Below are positions 35,738-47,633 of a stretch of 64,000 nucleotides of DNA, in pieces. Made by a program: the position numbers and the translations under genes. The first letter of the stretch is position 1. Each line of letters starts with the position of its first letter. The DNA is from Populus alba. Lineage: Eukaryota; Streptophyta; Magnoliopsida; Malpighiales; Salicaceae. Below the pieces are notes generated by a model. That model did no database searches and was not told the origin of the DNA. It worked only from the letters and a program-made list of their open reading frames with translations. The stretch covers positions 8,928,001 to 8,992,000 of the forward strand of contig NC_133295.1 in assembly GCF_005239225.2 (NCBI RefSeq), in the 5' to 3' direction.

Positions 35738-36609
35738 TGAGTGAACATCATGTTTATGAATGTAACTCCTCCAAGGAAGCTCATTTCTACAACAAAAGAT
35801 ATTTCTAGCCCCACTTCCTTTAAAGCATTATATTCATTTAGATATTATAGTAGGACTAGGATTTCCTTTTGTTTTCATTCTTCATATTATATATTATCAT
35901 TTGGAAGGTTTTCACATCTTTTTCCATCGTACCATCATCCAATAAGTCATCAACATTTACAATCACACATTTTCTTCCTTTAATTAGTCTTTTATATAAA
36001 TAAAAACATATGTTAAAGCCTTCTTATACTTTATAAGCTTGTTTAAGATTTGAACATTTTTTTTATCCCTTAGTAACTATTATTATTTTCTTTTCTATAA
36101 TAAGTAAATGTCCTCCTTTTATTGGGGCAATTTTTGTTTTGTATCATTCTCTTGTTGCTTTTGCTAGAGATGTAATGTCAACTTCTTTTCCTATAAAATA
36201 ACAGACAGCAACTTTGGCCATTGTTATAGCAATTGTTTTTTTTATCTAGGCTTTTTAGGTGTTGGCCTACAACGTTAGATACCTTTATAATATTGTTGTG
36301 GTTATTGATTGATTTTATCCGGGATTCTAACATACACTAAATGTATGTCAGTAAAAATATGACGATTCCCTTACCTGAGATCTTAACATACACTAAATGC
36401 ATGCTAGTCCACCCCGTATATCACATTTCTTATATTTCCTTTGACAACAATAATTCCATCACTTGGCAATTCACATAACATCCTTTCACCTTGAATACTA
36501 TTCAAAATATCAACATCATTACGCAAAATTTTCTCATTTCCATAATATCCAACATTCGGTAATTCACATTTCACATCAATAACATATTAAATCATGAAAT
36601 TTAACTAGA
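34959..36609. other. CHLP 3' flank and AT-rich intergenic DNA
   Basis: The CHLP 3'UTR probably runs to about 35240. A 27-bp poly-A run passes into (AT)n at 35697-35736. From 36320 two copies of an acatacactaaatg-tg word lie 56 bp apart (36330 and 36386). There is no gene; the segment next to 36600 may belong to the LTR copy that follows. Confidence 0.45.
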
Positions 36610-38100
36610 AAGTATAGGTGCGGATCACCTACCTGCAGTAGAAGTTCTACTCGTGCTCCCCTGCTAATGCTATTGCACCACATCGATGGTCCCTCTTGCA
36701 ATCATAGGCTCATCTCATAAATTTTCCTCATTCAAGAATACATTTTATAATGATCATATCAACAACCAATATGTCTTTCTTTCAATCATTCCTTTCTTTA
36801 TATTTGGACTATTATTGTTTAAATCTTGAACTATTATTGTTTTGAACTATTACTCTTTTAAACTATGAACCGTTACTCTCTTGAACCGTTACTTTTTTCA
36901 AGTGTTACTGTATGCAGAGGTTGCATTCCAACCTCTACTCCGATGTTTGACTATATCTAGAGTTCTAGGACTTCATTTCAAGCGAAGTTGGTCGCGTTGG
37001 AAAGCTAAGACATGGAGCTACAAGTCCTCTAAGAAAGGAGACCCTATTTTTGTCCCTAAAATAGTCAAAATTGCTCATCAACTAATCAGTCCTACTGCCC
37101 TACAAAGTCAGTCATGACCCAGTCTCGGTTAGTGACCCATAACTTGAGTTCTACAACTCCAAATTGAACAAGACCAATTTTCTTAGTTAGCCAACATCCA
37201 AAACTACAATTTCTATAAAGAAACATAATCTTAATTCTCTTACACTTCTACCTAAAATCTCACCAAAAGTTAAGAGACAAATTTTTCCAAATTCATCACC
37301 CCTTTCCATTCATATATAACATTCACAAACTATATTTTCTAGGTAAATTATCATGGTTTCACGCCACCAATCACATATCACACATAAATTAACTTAATTT
37401 TAATAACTAATACTTTTTTTCCAATTCAAATTTAAGAACCCTAATCTATAATTCAACATCAAGGCATTAATTCATAATCGAATTTCAAATGAATTATAAG
37501 ATCATATTTAGAACATCTTACTCGGTAAAAATCAAGGTTTCGATCTTCAACTAGTCGAAGATTTTTTACTCCCTTTTTTTTTCTATGAATAGCCGGCACT
37601 CCCCTCCCTCTTTTAATCAAAATTTTCTTGTTAATTCCTTCCCCCCAAGTGTTTATTCTACCTATAAACCATTAATCGTGGATGGGTTCTTGAAATTTTG
37701 GTGTTTCTCTCTTGATTTACAAGAATGAAATACAAAAACTCACTCTTTTCTTTTCTTGTGGTTGGTCTAGATTTTTAGTGAGGAAATGAGTATTTATACT
37801 CTATAATTTCTATTATTTGCACTTAGACCCCATTTCCTTTAAGTGTATTATTTTTGTCCCCGCATCTTTTTTTAGATATAACTCCACCTCAGAACTTTTA
37901 GTTTAACTTTTTTTTTCTCAATTTAATCAAATCCTTAACATTCCCAGGTTAATTTATAATGTCTCGAAATATTTCGCCCGAAAATTTATATCCCAAAAAT
38001 TCTGAATTCCCATTTTTTTTATTTAACTTATGCATGAATTTCTTCGCTTTATTTCCATTTAGTTAGTTTGCAATTTATGCAACCTTATTTTCTCAAGATT
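36610..38100 (-). mobile_element. LTR-like copy, second member, minus orientation
   Basis: Counterpart of 29965-31550. Landmarks are gtgctcccctgct near 36653, atctagagttctaggact near 36955, attttggtgtttctctctt near 37697 and gagtatttatactcta near 37790. Read on the minus strand the last gives GAGTATAAATACTC, a TATA box. It differs from the first copy by many substitutions and indels, so both are old. CHLP lies between the two copies, so they are unlikely to be the LTRs of one element. Confidence 0.6.
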
Positions 38101-38143
38101 TACAGTGTCGACGAGGTTGTCGGACTCCTTAAAAGGAGTGCAT

Positions 38144-38314
38144 TGTAATATCCTACATCGACGGGTAAGGATTTGATAGCTGATCTTATTAGTAGTGTTG
38201 GTTGTTGACTTGTTAAACGTGTTTTGGGGTCATGTGTGGTCACCAAAAATAAATCCGTGAGGACAGTAAGGCCCAAAGCGGACAATATTTGGTAGGTTGG
38301 GTTAAGCTATGACA
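38144..38314 (+). mobile_element. TRIM-like solo LTR
   Basis: It starts TGTAATATCCTACATCGACG and ends GGGTTAAGCTATGACA, so it has TG...CA termini and about 171 bp. Inside are gtgttttggggtcatg and gtgaggacagtaaggccc followed by aaagcggacaatat. This head-to-tail order (TGTAA-AT-CCCACATCG... then AAAG-GGACAATAT) is characteristic of short TRIM LTRs in many plants. No internal domain or second LTR is present. No target duplication could be seen. Confidence 0.65.
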
Positions 38315-39710
38315 AATTTCATGTCAAATTGAACAAAATTTCAGAATTATTTACATTAATTTGGTCAAATTGCCCATTCAAAAGGGAACATAATTTCTGT
38401 ATAAATTTTTCTACAATTCATTCATTACCCATTCCTAATTCATGCCCAAAAACATGATTCTTAACAAGTATTACAAATTTAAACATTTCAATTCAACTTT
38501 CCATAACATGCATATTCTTTTTAAGCTTCAAAACATACCAAAGTAAAATCAATCACGGTGAAAGTGATCTTTACCTCTTAATCACAAGAAATCAAAATGA
38601 AATTGATGAGAAATCCAAGTTTTCTTCACTTCTCTTTTTAACTTCTAGCACCTTTATTTACAAGTTTATAACCCTTCCCAAAACTTGAAATCTTTTAATT
38701 TAATCTCTAAACACTTTAATCTTCATTTCTTAAGTGTTTTAATAAAGAAAAATAAAAAGAAATCATGAAGTTTTGCTTTTCTTTCTTCCCTCAATAGCTA
38801 GCTAATCTTGGCTTCCAAGGGAAGCCAAGAAAGTTATTTATCCAATTAATCATTATTTATCATATTGCTATTATGTTATAATTTAGGAAGTTTTTCGTTT
38901 ACCCAAGTATCTTGTTTCAATGAAATATTCACAATTTATCTTACCTCAAAGTTTTAGTCCGTAAAACTTCATTTTAGGTAATTTAATACGTATATATTTA
39001 TTTTATTCCATTATTATTGGGATAAATTTTCTAACATTATACTAACACAATAATACTTTTTACCGAGATTTTACAACTGATATGTTATAGTTAGTTGTGA
39101 CCATTGTAAGATACCGTTAAATCCATATAAAAGATATACATATGGTTGTGTATAAGGCGTAAATATACTCATATATCCATCTATAATTGGTGGTGGTGAT
39201 GTCATTACAATCGATAAAAATATAAAGGATAGTATATGCATACTAGAGGTGTGTCTAAACACATTTCTATGTTGTAAGGGTGTATTAGAATAAAAAGATC
39301 TATATATAAGAATGTTTAATATTGTTTAATGTACTAAAACTTAAGGAGATGATAAATTTTTAGACTCTTATGACTAAAAAGCTGACATCTATTCATTGCT
39401 TGTACTAATTATTTGTCTAATACAAATATGATGAGTTTACCTATGTTTTTCTTTAAAGGCATAATTATTGGCACTTTGGTGTTTGTTAGCATGAATAATG
39501 TTAAATTTGATCCCCTTTAGCATGCTAATCTTTTTATTTTTTAGATAATATTTTAAGTACTTATACTATTAGTTAATCATTTCTACATTCCAATAAGAAG
39601 AAATTATTTTTTTGTATCTAACTTCGTAGTGGCCTTTAAAAATTAGATTTTCAAGAGAAAAGAATAAATTTCTAGCATCTTGTTCTTAGAGGAAATGTTT
39701 TGTTTAAAGA
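38315..39710. other. AT-rich intergenic DNA with one perfect hairpin
   Basis: No gene. 38540-38800 is similar in style to the LTR-like copies upstream. A perfect 11-bp hairpin lies at 38806-38830 (TCTTGGCTTCC, loop aag, GGAAGCCAAGA). Confidence 0.45.
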
Positions 39711-41670
39711 GTCATCACCTAATATTATGATTACTAGAAACCATAACTGGTCAATATATATTATATGGTACAAGACAAGTTACGTAAAAAGAAATATATT
39801 ATTACCCCTAAAGCGTTTTATTTGAGGTAGGCTGCATTGCTGATTTTGTCTTAAATTTCCAAGGATTTGTTGAATTATGCTCTCAATAGTCTGCTTATAA
39901 TATTCTTGACCTTGACAATAATGAATATTTAACTATGGATATTTTCAACTCTAGCGTTGGTAAATATTACGTAGCAAAAAAAAGCATGGTATTCTTGACT
40001 CTAACATCAATGACTAAATTAGCAAAATGAATTAAAATCAATGAATACATATATTTTTTTATTATTTTTTAAAAGAAAAAAATGTATCTTAAATTGGATT
40101 TGCATTTCACGGTAAAAATTCACAGATTAATTATATAGTGAAATACCTAAGAAAAACATTAGGGGCTTACAAATAAATTTAAAAAGATCCATATTTTTTT
40201 TAAAAAAAATTCTGATAGATTTAGCTAGATATCAAAATAAAAAAAAGATGGAATAAAAAGAATAAGGCATAAGAGTGTGGTCCAAGCCCAGCTCGACATC
40301 AACTTTATTTTTTGTTTTTGTTTTGGCTAGATTTAGCTCAGTCTGGTAAGTAGCCCAAACTAATGACCTGGTTGGCCAAAACAACAGCACGCATGACACG
40401 TGCGTTACAGTAAAGGGTTAATTATAAATTTATAATTCAAAGCTACAATGTCCAATGAATTAAATTGCAGAATGGGAAAAGATGTACTTACCTGGTTTGG
40501 TGTGCTTGACGACGAAGACGAAGCTGCGGGTGATTAGTGCACTGGTTAGGCAACGTTCTTTCCTTCTGTTCTCCTTTGCTTTCTCTCCTGGTCTTGGTTT
40601 ATTTTCTCTCTGGGTTCTCTCTCTCTAAAATTCTGTATTTGTCTTCTCTTTTGTTAGTCTCTGTTTGTATCTCTCCTGTGTTCTCTGCCTTTGTGTGGTT
40701 CTTAGTTTCGTAGCCTTTCTTTCTGTCTTCTGTCCCTCACTGGTTTTTTACGTTTTCTTATGACTTTTCTCAGCTTCCAAGCCCTCCCGTTTGTGTCTGT
40801 GTTTTGTTCCTCTGTGTTCGTTCTAGTCTTTCTCTGGTCTTCATCCCGGTTTCTGCTTTTTCTCCTATATTATCTGCCCCCCCACCCCCTTCCATCTGGC
40901 CTTTCTCTGGATTTTATAAAGCCAGAGAAAGCCTTCTGTTCGTGTTGAAGCACGTTCGTCCCTGTTTGAGGAAAAACAGGGGACTAACAGTCTTGCCATT
41001 GCAGGACTGTTGGTCACGACATCGTGGCCTTTGGAAATGGTATCGTGGAGGATAATGGGTAGCTGATGTAAGAGTCGTGGGTAACTGTCTTTCACGCATT
41101 TCCCTGGATTTTCCTACTGAATCGGTCATCCTTGGATGAAGAAAGATGACGATGAACAGTGATTCCAAAACGGCGCCGCTTGCTTGCATAAAAATGGCTA
41201 TTTTCAATTTTGCCCCTGGATCAATTGCAATTGGACCCCTGCATTTCAGCTCCATTTACAAAATGGTCCTTATTTTCTGAATTATTCAATTCAATTCTTA
41301 ATTAACTCTTCAACTTTTTATTCTTTCAAAAGTACCCCTGGAAAAATCATTAAGCCCCCTATAGTATCATTGAAAATTCACTTTGGTCTTTGGACTTTAA
41401 TTTCTTATAATTTTGACTCAAATCAACCCCAAACTTTGTTATTTCTTCAATTAAGCCCTTGTTTGCATTAATTAATTAAATCAAAGTTTAATTAAGTCTC
41501 CAAACTTATCAATTCTTTCAATGTTTGACCAAATTGACTCCCAAATTTATAATTCATCTATAAACTTTTAATTTGTGTTGTCTTAACCCAATTCTTAAAT
41601 TATTATTGTTTATTCATATTCTTGTGTTTTTTGTTTTTTTTTTTGAAAAATCAAAAATTGGGTCATGACA
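39711..41670 (+). mobile_element. Long LTR (Ty3/gypsy-like) with preceding internal sequence, old copy
   Basis: Segments align in order with 62166-64000. The first is a block with cacctaatattatgattac and taggctgcattgct (39711-39850). Then come agcccagctcgac near 40288, a CT-rich zone at 40560-40870, a C-rich word at 40877, ccaaaacggcgccgc at 41167, and a tail of caattaagcccttg-type words. The right end gggtcatgaca (to 41670) mirrors the TGTCATACCCC start of the youngest copy, giving TGTCAT...ATGACA termini. The LTR itself probably runs from about 39.9 kb. The Tat/Ogre-like label is an inference from LTR style. No coding domain is present. Confidence 0.65.
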
Positions 41671-44600
41671 TATTTAATAAGAACTTAAGTTTGAGAGAAC
41701 GCAAGTTGCATCTTTGTAAAATCAATTAGAATGTGAAATACTAATATTTCAAATCTTAATAAAAAAAAATATATCTCGATTAACACCACACAAGAAAATG
41801 AGCAAGAAGAAAAATAGAAATGAATTATAGTAATTATAAAGTGCAATAATTAAAAAAGAAAGTCAATAAAGTTATGAAGAAAAATAATAAAAACTAAATG
41901 AAAGATAAATTTGTATTGAAATTATATGTATGGAGTTAGTCATCTTTCATATTAATTGTATGACCCTTTATATATTGGTACAAAGTTTCAATTATATCTA
42001 AATACTTAAGTCTAATCTCATACAAATATTTATAGTAGATACGAAGACTTTATTAAATTCTAATACAAACTAAATTCCTCCTCTATCAATATCATTTAAA
42101 ATTTAATATAATTTTATGGTTTTACTTAATTATTGTACTAAGGATCCTACTCTGAATAAAATTAAGCTTTTTGGTTCTTTGTATATATTCAAACCTTATG
42201 GTACATTATCCTTTTTTGGTCGATCATGACTCTTGAACAAATTAATCAACTTATCCTTCAACTTTCTTAGTTGATTAAGATTCTTCTAGTGTGATCTATT
42301 ACACTATTTACAAACTACTTTAGCTTCCTTCCTTTATTTTATTATGGTAGGTTGTATGTATTAGGTTTTTCATCTTTATATGGATAAGCCTTATATCAAT
42401 ATTAGATAAACTTAATAGCTAATATAAAGATGTTCTTTTAAGAGGATCCAATGCTATATGACTATAACTTGTCACAATGGGTTATAACCACCTAATAACA
42501 CCATTGTGTCTCAAAAAGAAAATGCATGGGGTTATGGTGGAGGGAAAAAAAATTAAATCATCCCCTAGAGGGTGATAGTGATAATGATGTTGAAAGAGGT
42601 GGGAACATATGCATGTGGAGAATTATACAATAAAGAAACATCTCATGGAACATCTAATATTAGTCATTCCATGTAAATGTATAATCATGATTAATTATCA
42701 TGATATTTAGTGCAAAATGATTAACCTCTATTTTTTGTTTATACTTAATGATTGTCAAGTATTGTGACAATAATTTAATCTATTTTTTCATGGCATGATT
42801 ATTGATTAATGAAGCAAACATTAAATATAGTCCCATTGGACATGCCAATTTATTGATTTGATAAATAATTATAAGAATAATTATGAACTAATTAGCTAAC
42901 CAATCATTAATTACCTTATTAATCATGTTATATACTCTTCATTAAAGAGAAACTATAGTTAGGAATTTAATCTCATGCGAAGACATATAGCATTCCCCCC
43001 AAACCAAGTAGAGTGTGGGTTTCTTAAGATTCTAAATCTTAAGAAATGTGAATTTTATCTTTTTATTCTTTTGCATGTTCTCAATTTTGCTTGTCATTAA
43101 ATGAAATAAGATAGAAAGGTAAAAGAATATGGGTAAAAGAAAATAAATGATAGTCATAATAAAAAAGATAGATTGAACAAAATTGTAATTTTTTTTTTTG
43201 CATATATAGGTTGACAAGCATTTTCGAGTAATTAGATGATTTATATATATTGGTACAAGTTTTGAGTTTTATCTAAACATCCAATTATAATCATATCCAT
43301 ATTAAATAAGGAATTTACATGTATAATCTAAACTTCTCTTTATTGATAATCAAATTAATCCTAACTAATCAACTGTAACTAATATATTAAGGACTTTTAA
43401 GCTTTTTGGTTATTTATGCGAATTCAAACTCATATTGTTAATCACTTTTTCTTAGCATTTGAAATTTTTGGTCAGCTATCCTAATGATCTATTATGTCAT
43501 TTTCTTTTATGTGTTTGTGTTTTGTGAACAAATAACTATTCTTTCTTGGATGATGCATGGATGTTTATTTTAATAGAAACATTATTATAAATGAATTTCT
43601 TATTCAAGTCTAATTTGGAGTCCACTTTTCTATCTTATAAGTTATCTATTAGGTTTCATCCAATCAATTATAGAATACATATTTTAAAGATTAAAACAAA
43701 TGCGCATCTCTCACCTAAAATGATATTGTAGCATAAGATTGGAATCTAGAAGGATAAAGATAAGATTTAAGCCTACTAAAAAAAATTACAAATAAAAAAA
43801 AAATTGAGACTTTAAACTTAAGTTAAATTATCAATTCAAATAAATATAAAAGTATAAGTATCATATAAAATGAAATTAAATAAATCTGACAAAATCAAGA
43901 TAATTTGGATTTAATATCACCCTATCATATTATATACACAATGATCAAAACCCATCAACCTAGATACATTTTAAACTCTCAAGAAATTAAAAAGAAAAAA
44001 AAATCAAGTACGAATTCCATGAATTTATTCTCCTAAATTGTGAAAAAAAAAGCCACAAATCAATTGATAAAATTAAAATGCGTTAATGCTGTTGCTCATC
44101 CATGTACTCCTCTCATGTATTGAAAAAATTCATATCCTATTTTATTTTATCTTAACATTATTCTTATGCATTACATTTTTATCATCATTAATATCTTCAT
44201 GATGCAATCACCAACAGCATTAACTAATGACACATGTTAGTTGGCCATATTTTAGAATATTTCATTGATGTACGTCTTAGTCCTTTAAATTTCTTAAAAA
44301 TTACTTCCATCCCTATATTTTATTTTTTATTACAAATAAATCCTTAATTGAATATTTTTTTGTCCTTATGTTTTGCAATAATAGGAAACAAAAGTCTTAT
44401 TTTTTCAGTAGTTTATGTACTTTGAAAGCAGTAGCGACATTTCATTGTGAAAATAGATAAAACAAATAACCTTTAATAATTCTTGAAAGAGATAAGTGGT
44501 GACAATCAAGCTATTTTAAAATTATATTTTTTTTTTGTCTGATGTTCATAGTTTATGCAATAAAACTATGTTATTTCAAACAATATTGACTAAAACGTTA

Positions 44601-45073
44601 ATGGATATTATTAATAGAAGAACCCGATGTAAAATATCCTGAAATATTTAAGAATAAATTAATAATATTTATTTAATTCAATTAAAATTAAAAAGAATTC
44701 AGTATGAAATTCACAAATTTTAGAGTTATTGGAGGTTTATATAGTTATTAATTTCAGAATTTTTAGGATTAGTCAAGATGTACGCAAGCTGATTCGGACA
44801 CCCACTTTAATAAAAATAATAATAAAAAAGATTGAAAAGGACAGATTTGTAACAGTTGCCTTGTCATAAAAAGGATAGGATTGCAACTTCTTGAAAACTA
44901 TAGTGGTAACAATCGGGATGTTTGAACTGTAAGGGAAGATATGAAACATTGAGGAATCCCAGGGGCAATTTCATCTATTTTTTACTTTTCTAGGTTGAGG
45001 AAAGGAGGAGGAAGAAAAAGAAGCCCATCAGGATCGGGAGTGATTAGAAACAGGGAACGAAGGGAGAATAACC
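41671..45073. other. AT-rich intergenic DNA with a weak internal duplication
   Basis: No gene. The segments about 41950-42300 and 43230-43500 share the order atatattggtacaa, a run of ttatatctaa-type words, aagctttttggtt and a closing tggtcgatc/tggtcagct word, which suggests an old direct duplication. An inverted CACAATGG/CCATTGTG pair lies near 42473-42508. Nothing else is recognised. The last about 100 bp before 45074 are the presumed 5'UTR of the ASC-1-like gene. Confidence 0.4.
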
Positions 45074-47633
45074 ATGGCAGTGGTCATGGAATCGGCAGGG
45101 AAGTGGTTGGAGAAAACTCTGGTAGATTTGGGTTTGGATTTGGATAGGGATATAATATCTGGGTTAGTCTCCTATTGCGAACTCGCTCAACCTCTCGACG
45201 CCAAAGAGTATCTCCTTGTAATTCCCTTTTATCTTTTACTTTCTTCTCAAGATCTTGGAATTGTCTTTTTGGGTTGTATATTTGAACCGCTTAGTCTTAC
45301 TTGTAATCGATCTCTTTTATCACCACGCCTTCCGTCATCTGTTCGTGTTTTTGTTCTTATCTTTCTAGGAATGTGAGGCGTATAAGATAATTTACCAATC
45401 TAGGTGTGGACAGTCAGCCTGCTTAAGACCCGACTAGCTAGGGAAAGCGATACCCTTAACGTCAAAAGCTAGATGTGATCTCTTCTGTTTGTGCTTATCA
45501 TTTTACTGAAATTGAAATGCTTATTTTCTTAAAAACTATTTACTAAGAATCGCAATGGTAGTCATATCTGTGCAGAATGTTAAAAAGATTTCCCCACTTG
45601 TTGGTATTATGGTTCAAAGACTGCATGTCAAGTGACTACATCGGCTGTATACTCGCTTCTTTGTGTGTTGGACCGCTAAACGACTGTTGTTTCGCAGTAC
45701 CTTTTGGCTGTTTACATTTCTGGTTTGTCTCTGTTTGCAGAATATTATCGGGCAGGAAGCCAGCAAAGGTGTGATTGAGGAGTATTTACAGCGTAGAGGT
45801 CAGTCAACTCTTGTCAGTAGCGCACCAGCTGCTCAATCTTCAAAACTTCAGCCATACATCAAACCACTAACAGAAAACTATGTTGTCTCTGGAGGCAAGC
45901 AACAAGCTAGAACATCTAAAGATGTAGTTTCCAGTGATCAGGGACAGGCAGAGCCAAAAACAAATACTGTTTCCAGACATACAGGAAATAGGGGTCCAGC
46001 TGAGGCCAGTGAGTCGAGGCAAAAAGGAATCCAAGGTAAGTCTAGGAAGAAGAAAGCTGGAAAAGTCGTTTCACTTGCAGAGGCTGCCAAAGGGTCATTT
46101 GTCTTCCAGCAAGGGAAGCCATGCCCGTGTCAAGCCCGTCAGCATAGACTGGTGAGTAATTGCTTATCCTGTGGCAAGATTGTCTGCGAACAAGAAGGAG
46201 AGGGGCCTTGCAGTTTCTGCGGTGCCCTGGTGTTAAAGGAAGGAAGTACGTATGCTGGTCTTGAAGAAAGCATGGCTCCTACATCAGATGCTGAATTTGC
46301 AGCTGAGGCTTATGCTAAAAGGCTTGTGGAGTATGATCGAAATTCTGCAGCACGTACAACTGTTATTGACGACCAAAGTGATTACTATGAGATAGAAGGG
46401 AACAGCTGGCTATCAAATGAGGTATTCAAGTTATTGCAATATGCAACATACTGGTTGCATTCTCTCTGTTGCATCTGCCTACAAGGAGTTGAGCTCTCTC
46501 CTTTTTCTTTTTTTTTAAAAAAATTCTGTTTACAGGAGAAGCAACTCTTGAGGAAGAAACAAGAGGAAACAGAAGAAGCAGAACTGGCCAAGAAAAGTAA
46601 AGTGGTTGTGACTTTTGATTTGGTTGGACGCAAGGTATCGAATTTTTAGCAACCAGGCTTTTTTTGTGTCATTTCAAATAATTCTCGTTTTTCCATTCCT
46701 GTAAAAAATCCTTGTTGTTGCAGGAAGCTTTCTGCTTCAAATTTTAAATAGTGGCGCAATTATGACTGTTCCTGCTTTTGACATCCCAAGCTCATTTTTT
46801 AAAAGCTTTGACTGTAATTTTGACGCTGCCCAAGCTCCTGCATCCTCACCTTTGTCAGTCATTTGAAATAAAACTGTATCTGGATAGTTATTACAGACTT
46901 TTCCTTTTCATCACGGTTTTAATGGGTAATGTGTTGAGTTGGGGTTTCTAGGATTTATATTCATGACTTTGAACAATGTAACTGCCAATCAATAACACTA
47001 AGCACACATGCACGCCTGCATGCAAACCTTGTTGTTGCACGTGACCTTTTGCTTGAATAATGTAACAAAGAAGAAAAATAAAATGAATGTGAGAGTAGAT
47101 TTTGTGTTGAAGTTCAGAAAAGAAAACCCAGCTTTTCTGTGGTGTACATTGCTCCCATCTTTAAAGTTACGGATCCTCTGTTCATGAGTTTAATGACTGG
47201 TTTTTCCACTTCTTCTGTATTGGTCTTTGCCTCGTGGATTTTATTTGCGAGTTCTATGTGGGCAATGCTTTGCCTGTTGATATGTGTTGCCCCCCCCATA
47301 ACTTGCAATGCTGTGCAGGTCCTCTTGAATCAAGATGATGTTGAAGAACTCAAGTCTGAGAACAGAATACTTCGGCCACTAGATGAAGGAGACAGGGAAG
47401 TGAACCGAATTAAACCAAACCCAAGTCTTCGAGTACAACCTGTTTTTTTGGATCCAGGACCTAGTAGAAAGCCTGCTAAGGGCAAGCAATCAAACAAGGG
47501 CGGCCTTTCCAAAGGTTTGTGCATGGAGATAACTGGTAGAGTGCAGCATGACAGCAATGAATTGAAATATGTCATGTTTGACAACCGGCCAGAAACATCT
47601 TCCATTGGAAATCTTGGTAAGGTTCACAGTTGA
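45074..47633 (+). CDS. TRIP4: Activating signal cointegrator 1-like C2HC5 zinc-finger protein
   Basis: Exons 45074-45217, 45741-46421, 46536-46634 and 47319-47633 give 412 aa with GT-AG introns. The N-terminal helix (1-70) has the WLEKTL...YL architecture of the family. A Ser/Lys-rich linker with a basic patch (147-157) follows. The C2HC5 zinc finger spans 176-208, with Cys176, Cys178, His183, Cys189, Cys192, Cys197, Cys205 and Cys208 all present. A charged coiled segment (about 278-300, EKQLLRKKQEETEEAEL) follows. Animal TRIP4 is a transcriptional coactivator and part of the ASC-1 complex linked to ribosome rescue and DNA repair. It ends in an ASCH domain that is absent here; I recall plant members of about 410 aa also lacking it. 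The last residues run over a donor-like TTG|GTAAGG at 47618, so an unseen further exon is possible though not needed. Confidence 0.92.

Noticed and set aside
36881..37117. 78-aa frame on the plus strand
   Set aside because: Lies in an LTR-like copy whose partner copy at 30.4 kb does not keep the frame.
40760..41255. Overlapping frames in the CT-rich zone on both strands
   Set aside because: Low-complexity part of the old long LTR, also open by chance in the young copy but with different sequence.
45577..45740. 5' extension of the ASC-1-like exon 2 frame (from 45663)
   Set aside because: It is intron read-through: splicing at 45217/45741 restores the conserved N-terminal helix.
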